From an uncultured Pelagibacteraceae bacterium (GTDB taxonomy: Bacteria > Pseudomonadota > Alphaproteobacteria > Pelagibacterales > Pelagibacteraceae), in NCBI GenBank assembly GCA_902568465.1, contig CACFQR010000003.1, positions 1 to 64,000 of the forward strand: a stretch of 64,000 bases of DNA. The letters run 5' to 3'. This document shows positions 9,703-18,150 of the stretch, piece after piece. Both the position numbers and the translations under genes were made by a program. The notes below the pieces were generated by a model, which saw nothing but the letters and a program-made list of their open reading frames with translations, did not search any database and was not told the DNA's origin. Within the stretch, counting starts at the first letter, position 1. Every line of letters begins with the position of its first letter.

Positions 9703-10317
9703 TTAAGATCTTTTTTCCACAACAGAGTCTATTAAACCAAAATCTTTTGCTTCTTGCGGAGACATAAATTTATCTCTTTCTAAAGCTTCTCTAATTTCTT
9801 CTTCATTTTTTTTTGTATGCTTAGAATAAATTGCATTTAAACGTTTTTTTAAAGAGAGAATTTCTTTAGCATGAATTTCGATATCAGTTGCCTGTCCTTG
9901 GTACCCTGCTGAAGGTTGATGAACCATAATTCTAGAGTTTGGTAATGAATATCTTTTTCCTTTTGTTCCTGCAGCTAATAAAAATGATCCCATTGAAGAG
10001 GCTTGACCTATGCACAAAGTTGAAACGGCAGGTTTAATATATTGCATTGTATCATAGATACCTAAGCCTGCTGTAACTAAACCTCCTGGGCTATTTATGT
10101 AAAAAGATATTTCTTTTTTTGGATTTTCAGACTCTAAAAATAAAAGCTGAGCTGTTATCAAACTTGCTACATGGTCATTAACTGGCCCTACTAAAAAAAC
10201 TATACGCTCTTTTAAAAGTCTAGAATATATATCATAAGCCCTTTCACCTCTGTTCGTTTGTTCAACGACCATAGGTATTAGGTTATTCATATGTTCTTCA
10301 AAAAATTTATCTTTCAT
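9703..10317 (-). CDS. clpP: ClpP, proteolytic subunit of Clp protease
   Basis: This 204-aa serine peptidase forms the double-ring chamber of ClpXP. The catalytic triad is visible: Ser108 in QASSMGS, His133 in MVHQPSAG, and Asp182 in LERDKFMS. The YINSPGG substrate-binding stretch is at about 73-79. It lies 34 bases downstream of tig and upstream of clpX on the same strand, the standard neighbourhood for coordinated folding and degradation. Confidence 0.98.
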   Translation of the reverse strand: MKDKFFEEHMNNLIPMVVEQTNRGERAYDIYSRLLKERIVFLVGPVNDHVASLITAQLLFLESENPKKEISFYINSPGGLVTAGLGIYDTMQYIKPAVSTLCIGQASSMGSFLLAAGTKGKRYSLPNSRIMVHQPSAGYQGQATDIEIHAKEILSLKKRLNAIYSKHTKKNEEEIREALERDKFMSPQEAKDFGLIDSVVEKRS

Positions 10318-10351
10318 AACGAATCAACGAATGAAGTTATACAACTAATGC

Positions 10352-11731
10352 TTACTTTTTTCTAATTTTTTTAGGTTTGGTTGATGTTTTGGGTGTTTTT
10401 TTTGATTTTTTTGTCTTTTCGTCATTAAAATGTTTGTGTGCCTTGTGCTGTCCATTAATTAAATCTTCCGCCTCAGTTAAAGAAATTGTTTTTTTAGTAA
10501 TTTTAGATTTCGATTTAATCAAGTTAATAATTTTTTCTTCATATATAGAACCTCTTAAACTAGCAGCTGCTGATGGATTTTTTTGATAGTAATCTAAGAC
10601 TTGCTTTTCATTTCCTGGCATGGACTGTACTTGCTTTTGAATTTCATTTTTTAATTCTACCTCCTCTACTTTAAGATTATTTTTTTCACCTAATTCATTT
10701 AATATTAATCCTAATTTAATTCTTTTTTTTGCAATCTTCTCACTTTCTTTTTTATTTTTTTCAATTTCTTCTTTTTTTAATCCTTGAGAAATTAATGCCA
10801 ATTCTTGCTGCACTAAATTATCTGGTAGATCAACTTCATGTATTTTTTCAATTTGATTTAGTATTTTTTCTTTAGCAATTGCATCTAAATTCATTTTATA
10901 TTGATTTTGAATTTGTTTTTTTACTAAATCTTTTAAATTGGTTAAATCCTTTGCGCCAAGATTTTTTGCAAATTGATCATCTATTTTTACTGGCTCTGAT
11001 TTTTTTACGCTTAAAATTTTACATTTAAAATTTGCCTTCTTGTTTGAAAATTCTTTTTTTGGATAATTGTCTGGCAAAACTACCATGACTTCTTTTTCTT
11101 GATTTTTTTTAACTCCAATTAACTGTTTATCAAACCCTTTTATAAATAAATCTTTTCCAATTACGATTTGCGTATTTTTACCTTCCCCTCCCTCGAAATT
11201 TTTATTTTCAATAGTAGCATTATAGTCAAATGCTACTAAATCCCCATTTGCAGCAACTTGATTTTCTGCTTTATCTATAAAATTATTTTGATTTTTTGCT
11301 AAATCATCTACTCTTTTTTTAATTTCATTTTCTTCAATTTTGATCTCATAATCATTAAATTTAATTGAATCTAAAGATTGAAGTTTTATTGAGGGCAATT
11401 CATTAATTTCTAATGTGTAATTTAAGTCTTTACCTTCACCGTATGTTTTTAAATCTATTTTAGGCTGTCCCGCAGGTTTAATTTTTTTATCCTCTAGAGC
11501 TTTTGTGGATGTTTCTCTTAGTATTTTTTCTAATACTTCTCCATATACTGCTTTACCGAATTGTCTTTTTAAAACATTAACTGGAACTTTACCTGGTCTA
11601 AAACCTTTTATATTAATTGTTTTGCTAAGCTCATGAAGTCTTATATCAATTTTTTCCTCTATAGTTTTTTTATCAACAAAAACCTTTAGATTAGTTTTTA
11701 AACCTTTTTTGGAGTCTACTATTACTTTCAT
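10352..11731 (-). CDS. tig: Trigger factor, ribosome-associated chaperone and prolyl isomerase
   Basis: This 459-aa protein binds the ribosome exit site and helps nascent chains fold. The N-terminal ribosome-binding domain has the signature GFRPGKVP near residues 40-47. A PPIase-type domain (about 155-240) contains GDLVAFDYNA, and a helical C-terminal domain follows. The final 30 residues are a lysine-rich tail (KKSKKTPKTSTKPKK), common in low-G+C lineages and probably disordered. tRNA-Leu lies immediately upstream, so the promoter may sit near or before that tRNA. Confidence 0.96.
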   Translation of the reverse strand: MKVIVDSKKGLKTNLKVFVDKKTIEEKIDIRLHELSKTINIKGFRPGKVPVNVLKRQFGKAVYGEVLEKILRETSTKALEDKKIKPAGQPKIDLKTYGEGKDLNYTLEINELPSIKLQSLDSIKFNDYEIKIEENEIKKRVDDLAKNQNNFIDKAENQVAANGDLVAFDYNATIENKNFEGGEGKNTQIVIGKDLFIKGFDKQLIGVKKNQEKEVMVVLPDNYPKKEFSNKKANFKCKILSVKKSEPVKIDDQFAKNLGAKDLTNLKDLVKKQIQNQYKMNLDAIAKEKILNQIEKIHEVDLPDNLVQQELALISQGLKKEEIEKNKKESEKIAKKRIKLGLILNELGEKNNLKVEEVELKNEIQKQVQSMPGNEKQVLDYYQKNPSAAASLRGSIYEEKIINLIKSKSKITKKTISLTEAEDLINGQHKAHKHFNDEKTKKSKKTPKTSTKPKKIRKK

Positions 11732-11737
11732 AAATTT

Positions 11738-11822
11738 TGGTGGGCAAGAAGAGACTCGAACTCTTAAACCTTTCGGTACTAGTTCCTAAGACTAGCGCGT
11801 ATACCAATTCCGCCACTTGCCC
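11738..11822 (-). tRNA. tRNA-Leu (TAG)
   Basis: The 85-nt reverse complement is a class II tRNA with a long variable arm and encoded CCA. The acceptor arm GGGCAAG pairs with CTTGCCC. The anticodon stem CTAGT/ACTAG encloses CTTAGGA, giving anticodon TAG (Leu). The variable arm ACCGAAAGGTTT and the GTTCGAGTC T loop are clear. It is followed six bases later by the tig start codon. Confidence 0.97.
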
Positions 11823-11866
11823 GTGCAGGAGTTATTACCAAATTAAAAGATAATCTCCAAGAAAAA

Positions 11867-12754
11867 TTAAATTAATTTAATTTTAGTGCCTTTTTTTACA
11901 ATAAAAATTCCAATTATAACAGCAATCAAAGAAATAATTACTTTGGGAGTTATAACTTCATTTAAAATTAAAAATCCTAGAATAACTCCAAAAATTGGAA
12001 TTAGATAAGCAACTTGAGCCTGAAAAACTAAACCATTATGTTTTAAAATATAAAATCTAAGCAACCATGCAATTCCAGTTGAAAAAATTCCTAAATAAAT
12101 TAAGGATATTGTGGAGTCTAGTCTAGGATTTAAATTCCATGGATGTTCAAAAAATAAAGAGATCGGTAAAAGTACTATGCTTCCCCAAATTAATATCGAT
12201 GCGGTGACATTTTCATTTTTTTTATTGCTTATTTTTAAAGTCAATAATCCTCCAATAACATAAAAGCAAGAACCAAACAAAACTACAAGTGCAGAAAAAA
12301 TATTATTTTTGCTAATTAAAATATTATCTGAAAATAAAAAAACTATACCAGAAAATCCAATTAAAACTCCTAAAGATTTTAGCATATTTATTTTTTCGTT
12401 TTTTGTAAAAAAATGCGCAAGGATTGTTGCTGTTAGAGGAGTGCTTGCCATTAATATTGCCGCTAAATTACTTTGAATATTTTGAACACCATATGCAATT
12501 AAGTAAAAAGGTAGAACTAAATTAATAATTCCAATTGTTGCAAACCAATACCAATCTTTTGAGAATGCCTCTATTTTAATTTTTTTTATATAACACAATA
12601 AAATAACTGGGATAGCACCAAAAAAAATTCTTAAGAATGCTATTGTAAAAGGTCCATAAGAATAAGTTGCTATTTTGATGTTAAAAAAAGCTGAAGCCCA
12701 AATTAGTGCTAAAAGTGTTAATAAAAAATAATCTAATGCTTTGGTTTCCCTCAT
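11867..12754 (-). CDS. EamA-family (drug/metabolite transporter superfamily) permease
   Basis: This 295-aa inner-membrane protein has about ten hydrophobic segments arranged as two EamA repeats of roughly 140 residues. The first begins LLTLLALIWASAFFNIK, typical of the family, and a second repeat includes GIFSTGIAWLLRF. Members export or take up small metabolites such as amino acids, but the substrate cannot be told from sequence. The start codon overlaps the end of the YbaK-type gene by four bases (ATGA), so translation is probably coupled. Confidence 0.9.
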   Translation of the reverse strand: MRETKALDYFLLTLLALIWASAFFNIKIATYSYGPFTIAFLRIFFGAIPVILLCYIKKIKIEAFSKDWYWFATIGIINLVLPFYLIAYGVQNIQSNLAAILMASTPLTATILAHFFTKNEKINMLKSLGVLIGFSGIVFLFSDNILISKNNIFSALVVLFGSCFYVIGGLLTLKISNKKNENVTASILIWGSIVLLPISLFFEHPWNLNPRLDSTISLIYLGIFSTGIAWLLRFYILKHNGLVFQAQVAYLIPIFGVILGFLILNEVITPKVIISLIAVIIGIFIVKKGTKIKLI

Positions 12755-13233
12755 TCTGAGATTTCTTTCTCAGAACCATTTGTAATTGTCAATAGTTGAC
12801 TATAAGAGATCTTAAATACACAGTTAGGATGACCTGCTGCGGCAAATATATCTTTAAATCTACTGAGAGAGCTGTCTATTAAAATATTTAATTTTTTTAA
12901 ATGGGCAACTGGAGCTACCCCACCAATAGAAAAACCTGTGTTTAATTTAACTTCATCGGCATTAGCCATCGAAACATCTTTTTTGTTTAATATTTTTTTT
13001 AATTTATTAAGAGAACATCTCTTGTCACCAGAGATTAAACAAATTAAAAATTCTTCGTTAGCCTTAAATAGCAAACTTTTTACTATTGCTCCTACCTCGC
13101 ATTTTAACGAATTTGCCGCATCTTGCGCAGTTCTAGCTGTATTTTTTAAAACTAAAATATTTAGATTAGGATCAAATTCTTTTATAAATTTATTCACTCT
13201 TTTCACTGGTTCGTTGTTTAGTAAATTTTCCAT
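12751..13233 (-). CDS. YbaK/EbsC-family aminoacyl-tRNA deacylase
   Basis: This 160-aa cytoplasmic protein has the YbaK/prolyl-tRNA editing fold: TARTAQDAANSLKCEVGAIVKSL near residues 32-54, where the lysine is the conserved functional residue, and the glycine-rich GFSIGGVAPVAH near 104-115. Such proteins hydrolyse mischarged tRNAs in trans; which tRNA is not predictable here. The gene overlaps nnrD upstream by 16 bases and EamA downstream by four, so the three appear to form one minus-strand operon. Confidence 0.9.
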   Translation of the reverse strand: MENLLNNEPVKRVNKFIKEFDPNLNILVLKNTARTAQDAANSLKCEVGAIVKSLLFKANEEFLICLISGDKRCSLNKLKKILNKKDVSMANADEVKLNTGFSIGGVAPVAHLKKLNILIDSSLSRFKDIFAAAGHPNCVFKISYSQLLTITNGSEKEISE

Positions 13234-14093
13234 TTTTTTAATCTTTCTAGTGCTGAAGAAATACCTTTAACTATATCTTCAGCGATTAAACCTTTTCCAT
13301 ATTTTTTAGCTATATCTCCATGTAACCAGGTTGCGGCGCAACAAGCTAAAAAAGGACTCATCTTTTTTTTTCCAACTAAACTTACTATAAGTCCACTTAA
13401 TACATCACCTGACCCAATAACAGCTAGCTCAGGAGATGAATGATAATTTACGGTTATTTTTTTTTTATATGAATAAATAATGGTATTTGGTCCTTTAAGT
13501 AAAATATTTGAATTAATTAACTTTCCTGCTGCTTTAACTTTTTCAATACTGCTTGTATTTTTTTTAATTTTTGGAAAAATTTTATGAAATTCAGCAATAT
13601 GAGGTGTAATAATTTTATCTTTATCTAATAACGAATAGAGTGATTTTAAATCATTCTTAAAACAAGTTAATGCATCTGCATCTAAAACAACATACTTCAC
13701 CTTTTTAAGAATTATTTTTGTAATTTTTTTTATATTTTTGTTAGATCCTGCGCCTGGTCCAATAAGCATTGATGTAATACTTTCTTTCTTTAAGAATTTT
13801 TTTAATTCATTAATGTTATTAATTTCAGCTTTTAAAACTGAAGGAAATTTAATTGAATATACTTGTAAAGTATGTTTTGAGCATATGATTTTAACTGACC
13901 CTGTGCCAGTTTTAAGGGCCGCTAATGAGGATAATATAGTAGCTCCAACAAACTCTTTTATCCCACCAAACACTACTACCCTACCTCTACTGTATTTGTG
14001 TCCTGATATTTTCTTCCATGGAAAAGTCTTTATCCATAAACTAGGAGAGTTTTCAATTATATTGTACCTATGTGTCTTTTGCATAACTGCCAT
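13218..14093 (-). CDS. nnrD: ADP/ATP-dependent NAD(P)H-hydrate dehydratase (kinase-fold domain only)
   Basis: This 291-aa ribokinase-fold enzyme repairs hydrated NAD(P)H (NAD(P)HX), using a nucleotide cofactor for dehydration. Family motifs are present: GPGAGSNKN, VLDADALT, ITPHIAEF, LLKGPNTII, and the catalytic GSGDVLSG near residue 225-235. In many bacteria this domain is fused behind an NnrE epimerase domain in a protein of about 500 residues. Here the N-terminal domain is absent, and the 90 bases upstream hold no room for it. The epimerase may be encoded elsewhere. It is divergent from glnA. Confidence 0.9.
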   Translation of the reverse strand: MAVMQKTHRYNIIENSPSLWIKTFPWKKISGHKYSRGRVVVFGGIKEFVGATILSSLAALKTGTGSVKIICSKHTLQVYSIKFPSVLKAEINNINELKKFLKKESITSMLIGPGAGSNKNIKKITKIILKKVKYVVLDADALTCFKNDLKSLYSLLDKDKIITPHIAEFHKIFPKIKKNTSSIEKVKAAGKLINSNILLKGPNTIIYSYKKKITVNYHSSPELAVIGSGDVLSGLIVSLVGKKKMSPFLACCAATWLHGDIAKKYGKGLIAEDIVKGISSALERLKKWKIY

Positions 14094-14122
14094 ATAATAA
14101 ATTCACTTCATTAAATCACCTA

Positions 14123-14141
14123 GGTTGGTATAGATACAACC
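14123..14141 (+). promoter_or_regulatory. Imperfect inverted repeat upstream of glnA
   Basis: GGTTGGTAT and ATACAACC form 8-base arms with one bulged G and a two-base centre, about 45-60 bases before the glnA start in the nnrD/glnA divergent gap. It could be an operator for nitrogen control. It does not match the NtrC consensus (TGCAC-N-GTGCA), and no sigma-54 GG/GC element was seen. Confidence 0.3.
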
Positions 14142-14183
14142 ATAAAGTTTAGTTAACAGTTACACGTGAAATGAAAAGGGCAA

Positions 14184-15590
14184 ATGAGTGCTAATAAGAT
14201 TGTAAAATTAATTAAAGAAAAGGAAATTGAGTACGTAGACCTTAGATTTACCGATCCAAGAGGTAAGCTTCAGCATTTAACCATGGACTCAAAAATGGTT
14301 GATGATGAAATGTTAAATGATGGAGTTTTTTTTGACGGTTCTTCAATAGCTGGTTGGAAAGCTATAAATGAGTCGGATATGATATTAAAACCTGACCTTG
14401 GTAGGCTGGTTATAGATCCATTCACCTCTCATAATACATTAATTTTATTCTGTGACGTTTTAGATGCTGTCAAAAAAAATCCATATGAAAGAGATCCAAG
14501 AAGTATAGCTAAAAAAGCTGAAGCTTATCTAAAGAAAACAGGTATTGGTGATAAAGCTTATTTTGGACCTGAAGCAGAATTTTTTGTGTTTGACGATGTA
14601 AGATACGCAAATGATATGCATCATACAGGATTTCAAATTGATAGTTCGGAAGGTCCTTATAATACTGGAAAAAAATATGAAAATGGAAACATGGGTCATA
14701 GACCAGGTATTAAGGGTGGTTATTTTCCAGTTCCTCCGGTTGACAGCGCTCAAGACATGAGAGGAGAATTTTTAAAAGCTTTGAGAGATATGGGAATTAA
14801 AACTGAGAAACATCATCATGAAGTAGCTCCAAGCCAACATGAGCTTGGTATGTACTTTGGAACCTTGACTGATCAAGCTGATAATATGCAGCTCTATAAA
14901 TATGGTGTTCAAATGGTAGCTCATTCTTTTGGAAAAACTGCAACATTTATGCCTAAGCCAGTTAAAGGAGATAATGGTTCAGGTATGCACACGCACCAAT
15001 CTTTATGGAAAGGAAGTACAGCTTTATTTTCAGGAAATAAATACGCAGGACTATCTGATGTTGCTTTACATTATATAGGGGGAATTTTAAAACATGCAAA
15101 AGCAATAAATGCTTTTTCAAATTCAACTACTAATAGTTACAAAAGGTTAATACCCGGTTTTGAAGCTCCTGTATTACTTTGTTATTCAGCTAGAAATAGA
15201 TCAGCATCATGCAGAATACCTATAACTTTAAGTAAAAAAGCAGCAAGATGTGAAATAAGATTTCCTGATGCAGCTGGTAACCCTTATTTAACTTTTGCAG
15301 CAATGTTAATGGCTGGAATAGATGGAATTAAAAATAAAATAAACCCAGGAAAACCGGTGGATGAAGATCTATACGCAATGCCAGAAGACAAGGTCAAAAA
15401 TATACCTACCGTTTGTGGGTCTTTAAGAGAGGCAATGGAAAGTCTTGATAGAGATAGAAAATTTTTAACTCAGGGCGGAGTATTTACTGATGATCAAATC
15501 GATGCTTACATTGCTTTAAAATTTGAGGAAATTTACAAACTCGAACACACACCTCACCCTATGGAGTTTGAAATGTATTACAGTTGCTAA
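14184..15590 (+). CDS. glnA: Glutamine synthetase, type I
   Basis: This 468-aa enzyme makes glutamine from glutamate, ammonia and ATP, the main entry of ammonium into metabolism. It has the N-terminal FDGSSIAGW loop, metal-binding GPEAEFFVFD, and the ATP/metal segment KPVKGDNGSGMHTHQS. Tyr397 in DEDLYAMPED sits exactly at the adenylylation position of enterobacterial GlnA, so activity control by GlnE-type adenylylation is likely. An AAAAGGG ribosome-binding site precedes the ATG. The stop lies two bases from the end of the convergent 62-aa gene. Confidence 0.98.
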   Translation: MSANKIVKLIKEKEIEYVDLRFTDPRGKLQHLTMDSKMVDDEMLNDGVFFDGSSIAGWKAINESDMILKPDLGRLVIDPFTSHNTLILFCDVLDAVKKNPYERDPRSIAKKAEAYLKKTGIGDKAYFGPEAEFFVFDDVRYANDMHHTGFQIDSSEGPYNTGKKYENGNMGHRPGIKGGYFPVPPVDSAQDMRGEFLKALRDMGIKTEKHHHEVAPSQHELGMYFGTLTDQADNMQLYKYGVQMVAHSFGKTATFMPKPVKGDNGSGMHTHQSLWKGSTALFSGNKYAGLSDVALHYIGGILKHAKAINAFSNSTTNSYKRLIPGFEAPVLLCYSARNRSASCRIPITLSKKAARCEIRFPDAAGNPYLTFAAMLMAGIDGIKNKINPGKPVDEDLYAMPEDKVKNIPTVCGSLREAMESLDRDRKFLTQGGVFTDDQIDAYIALKFEEIYKLEHTPHPMEFEMYYSC

Positions 15591-15592
15591 TA

Positions 15593-15781
15593 TTATTTTT
15601 TACTTTTTAAGATTTTTTCGTCAGCAATTTTATTTTTATTAACACCTTCTTTAATAGTGTAATCCAAAGTCCCATGTGCTCCAGCTACAACTGCTTTACG
15701 TTGTGTTCTAAACAATGTCTTTTCCTTAGCTTGTTCGGCTAATTTGTTTGCATGTTTTCCTAAATGTTTCGTATCTCTCAT
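15593..15781 (-). CDS. Small basic protein of unknown function (62 aa)
   Basis: I do not recognise this family. The 62-residue product is highly charged and lysine-rich, with no membrane segment, signal or cysteine; mid-protein it reads KAVVAGAHGTLDYTIKEG. Support for a real gene: it fills the gap between glnA and sufA with almost no spare bases, it is preceded by a well-formed promoter (TTGCTG, 17 bases, TATAAT), and no competing reading frame explains the stretch. There is no Shine-Dalgarno sequence. The -10 box ends only eight bases before the ATG, so the mRNA would be leaderless or nearly so. A nucleic-acid-binding role would fit the charge but is only a guess. Confidence 0.65.
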   Translation of the reverse strand: MRDTKHLGKHANKLAEQAKEKTLFRTQRKAVVAGAHGTLDYTIKEGVNKNKIADEKILKSKK

Positions 15782-15784
15782 ACA

Positions 15785-15818
15785 ATTGTATTATATACAA
15801 TTCTCAATTATGCAGCAA
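15785..15818 (-). promoter_or_regulatory. Promoter with overlapping 7-bp dyad for the 62-aa gene
   Basis: On the minus strand, TTGCTG (15818-15813) and a perfect TATAAT (15795-15790) are separated by exactly 17 bases. A perfect dyad ATTGTAT/ATACAAT (15801-15785, three-base centre) covers the -10 box and ends four bases before the ATG. Transcription would start at or next to the start codon. The dyad could be an operator. Confidence 0.6.
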
Positions 15819-15825
15819 TATAGAA

Positions 15826-16161
15826 TTAGATCTTAAAAGACTCGCCACAGCCGCAGCGCTCTGTTTCATTAGGGTTTTTAAAGACAAAAGTCGAGGAAAG
15901 TTCTTCTTTTTTATAATCCATTTCTGTTCCTAAGAGATACATTACAGCATTAGGGTCGATTAAAACTTTAACACCTTTGTCTTCTATAATCTCATCATTA
16001 GGATTAGCTTTTTTCGCATACTCCATCACATAAGACATTCCTGCGCAGCCTCCTGATGCTACACCAACTCTAACGCCAATAATTGGTTCTTTAGCCTTAG
16101 ACATAATTTCCTTTACTCTATTTGCAGCTCTATCACTTAGTGTAATAACTTGTTTACTCAT
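15826..16161 (-). CDS. sufA: HesB/IscA-type Fe-S carrier (SufA-like)
   Basis: This 111-aa A-type carrier receives Fe-S clusters from the SUF scaffold and passes them to client proteins. The three ligands are present: Cys39 in SGGCAGMSY, and Cys103 and Cys105 in RCGCGESF. It is the last gene of the SUF cluster, and its start overlaps the end of the SufT-like gene by four bases, consistent with translational coupling. It could be called IscA or ErpA from sequence alone; the SUF context favours SufA. Confidence 0.92.
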   Translation of the reverse strand: MSKQVITLSDRAANRVKEIMSKAKEPIIGVRVGVASGGCAGMSYVMEYAKKANPNDEIIEDKGVKVLIDPNAVMYLLGTEMDYKKEELSSTFVFKNPNETERCGCGESFKI

Positions 16162-16460
16162 ATATTTAACTCTAACTTTGCAGCCTCCGACATTTTATCT
16201 TTATCCCAAGGTGGTTCCCAAACTAAATTTAGATCTACATCAGAAACACCTTCGACTTTCATTATATTATCCTTAACCTGTTTTGGCAAACTCTCTGCTA
16301 CTGGACAATTTGGTGATGTAAGTGTCATATCTATATTTACTTTATTTTTATCATTTATTTCTATTTTATATATCAAGCCTAATTCGTAAATATTTACAGG
16401 AATCTCAGGATCGTAAATTTTTTTTATTTCTTCTATAACTTTTTTTTTAATATCACTCAC
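16158..16460 (-). CDS. sufT: SufT-like MIP18/DUF59-family Fe-S assembly protein
   Basis: This 100-aa protein belongs to the MIP18 (DUF59) family. Motifs are YDPEIPVNIYELGLIY, where the DPE region is conserved, and TLTSPNCPVAESLP with the conserved Cys. In many bacteria such proteins sit in suf operons and help Fe-S maturation under high demand. Its start is adjacent to the sufU stop and its end overlaps sufA by four bases, so it is embedded in the operon. Confidence 0.9.
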   Translation of the reverse strand: MSDIKKKVIEEIKKIYDPEIPVNIYELGLIYKIEINDKNKVNIDMTLTSPNCPVAESLPKQVKDNIMKVEGVSDVDLNLVWEPPWDKDKMSEAAKLELNI

Positions 16461-16930
16461 TAATCTATGCTCTCTGTATTTACATCTTCTTTTTTTTTAT
16501 CTATCGCGGATGTTAAAGTATGCCATGCTAAAGTAGCACACTTTACTCTCATGGGATACTGTTTAACGCCTGATAGTGACATAATTTTAGTTTTTTGATC
16601 ATCATCTAAATCTTTTGATTTTATATCTGCTGTATTTCTAATCATATCTAAAAAATCAACTATAATTTGTTTTGCAATTTTTACAGATTTACCTTTTACC
16701 AATTCAGTCATTATTGATGTTGAAGCAATAGAAATAGCACAACCGCTACCTTCAAAAGTTAAATCTTCAACTTTATTTTCCTTATTTAATTTTAAGTAAA
16801 CTTGAACTTGATCGCCACAAAGAGGGTTGTGACCTTTGGCTTGATGTGTATATTTTTCGCATTTTCCATAATTTCTTGGACTTTTTCCATGCTCCAATAT
16901 TATGTCTTGATATAATTCTTTTAGATCCAT
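16460..16930 (-). CDS. sufU: SufU-type Fe-S assembly protein / sulfurtransferase
   Basis: I moved the start from the track's 16957 to the ATG at 16930, which overlaps the sufS stop by one base (TAATG) and gives the normal N-terminus MDLKELYQDII. The 156-aa product has Cys38, Asp40, Cys64 and Cys131, matching the zinc/sulfur-accepting residues of Bacillus SufU. SufU takes persulfide sulfur from SufS. No sufE gene is present in the cluster, so SufU probably fills that role, as in other SUF systems with this gene pair. Confidence 0.93.
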   Translation of the reverse strand: MDLKELYQDIILEHGKSPRNYGKCEKYTHQAKGHNPLCGDQVQVYLKLNKENKVEDLTFEGSGCAISIASTSIMTELVKGKSVKIAKQIIVDFLDMIRNTADIKSKDLDDDQKTKIMSLSGVKQYPMRVKCATLAWHTLTSAIDKKKEDVNTESID

Positions 16931-18150
16931 TATTTTGAACCAAAAACTTTTCTGCAATTTTCTATTGCTTTACATAATACATCTATATCTTCTTTAGTAT
17001 TATAAACTCCAATTGAAGCTCTGGCAGTCGCAGTTAGATTTAATCTTTCATGTAATACTTGACAGCAATGATGTCCGGCTCGTATGGCAACGCCATCTTC
17101 ATCTACAATTGTAGAAATATCATGAGGGTGTATACCTTTTATTGTAAAGGAAATAACTCCTGCTTTATTTTTAGGGTTACCAACAATATTTACAGAATTA
17201 ATTTTTTTTAATTTTTCTAAAGCATAACCAGTAAGTTCTGCTTCATGTTTCACTATATTATTGATTCCAATAGAATTCATAAATTTTATTGACTCATTAA
17301 AAGCAACCACTTCAGCTGTTGGCATAGTCCCTGCCTCGAACTTTCCAGGTAAAGGGGCATAAGATACTTTATTTTTTTTAACTTCACTGATCATTCCTCC
17401 TCCCCCAATATAAGGTGGTAATTCTTCTAACCATTTTTTTTTAGCATACAAAATACCAACTCCCGTGGGTCCATAAACTTTATGACATGAAATCGCATAA
17501 AAATCACAATCTAAATCTTTAACATCAATTTTTATATGTGGTGCACTTTGACAGCCATCGACCAAAACTGGTACGTTTTTTTTTCTTGCAATTTCAACAA
17601 TCTCTTTTATAGGCACAATCGTGCCAGTTACATTTGATAAATGAGTTATGGCAATTATTTTTGTTCTTGGTGAAATTAATTCTTTGAACTTTTCAATTAT
17701 TATATCTCCATCATCATTGATTGGTGCAAATTTAATTATCGCCCCCTTAGCCTCTCTTAGGTAATGCCAAGGAACATAATTAGAATGATGTTCTAAATCT
17801 GTCACTAAAATTTCATCTCCTTCTTTAATATATTTTTGACCAAAAGAAGAAGCAACCAAATTTATGGCTTCGGTTGCGTTTTTAGTAAAAATAATTTCAT
17901 CTTTTGAATTGGCATTAATAAATTTTTTTACACTCATTCTTGTTTCTTCAAATTTATTGGTAGCATTTACTGCGAGCGAATGAATGCTTCTACCGATGTT
18001 TGAAAATTCATTCTTATAAAAATAATCTAGAGCTTTTAGAACACTCAAAGGTTTTTGAGATGAATTTGAACTATCAAGATAAGTTAAAAATTTTCCATTA
18101 ACTTTTTTTGAAAAAATCGGAAATTGTGATTTTATTAAATTAATGTCCAT
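16930..18150 (-). CDS. sufS: Cysteine desulfurase SufS
   Basis: This PLP enzyme removes sulfur from cysteine for Fe-S cluster assembly. I chose the ATG at 18150 rather than the track's 18180: a strong ribosome-binding site GAGGAAC lies six bases upstream, and the protein then begins MDINLIKSQFP as in relatives (406 aa). The PLP lysine is in SCHKVYGPTG, and the active-site cysteine is Cys362 in RAGHHCCQ. The gene overlaps the sufD end by 11 bases and touches sufU, consistent with tight operon coupling. Confidence 0.95.
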   Translation of the reverse strand: MDINLIKSQFPIFSKKVNGKFLTYLDSSNSSQKPLSVLKALDYFYKNEFSNIGRSIHSLAVNATNKFEETRMSVKKFINANSKDEIIFTKNATEAINLVASSFGQKYIKEGDEILVTDLEHHSNYVPWHYLREAKGAIIKFAPINDDGDIIIEKFKELISPRTKIIAITHLSNVTGTIVPIKEIVEIARKKNVPVLVDGCQSAPHIKIDVKDLDCDFYAISCHKVYGPTGVGILYAKKKWLEELPPYIGGGGMISEVKKNKVSYAPLPGKFEAGTMPTAEVVAFNESIKFMNSIGINNIVKHEAELTGYALEKLKKINSVNIVGNPKNKAGVISFTIKGIHPHDISTIVDEDGVAIRAGHHCCQVLHERLNLTATARASIGVYNTKEDIDVLCKAIENCRKVFGSK

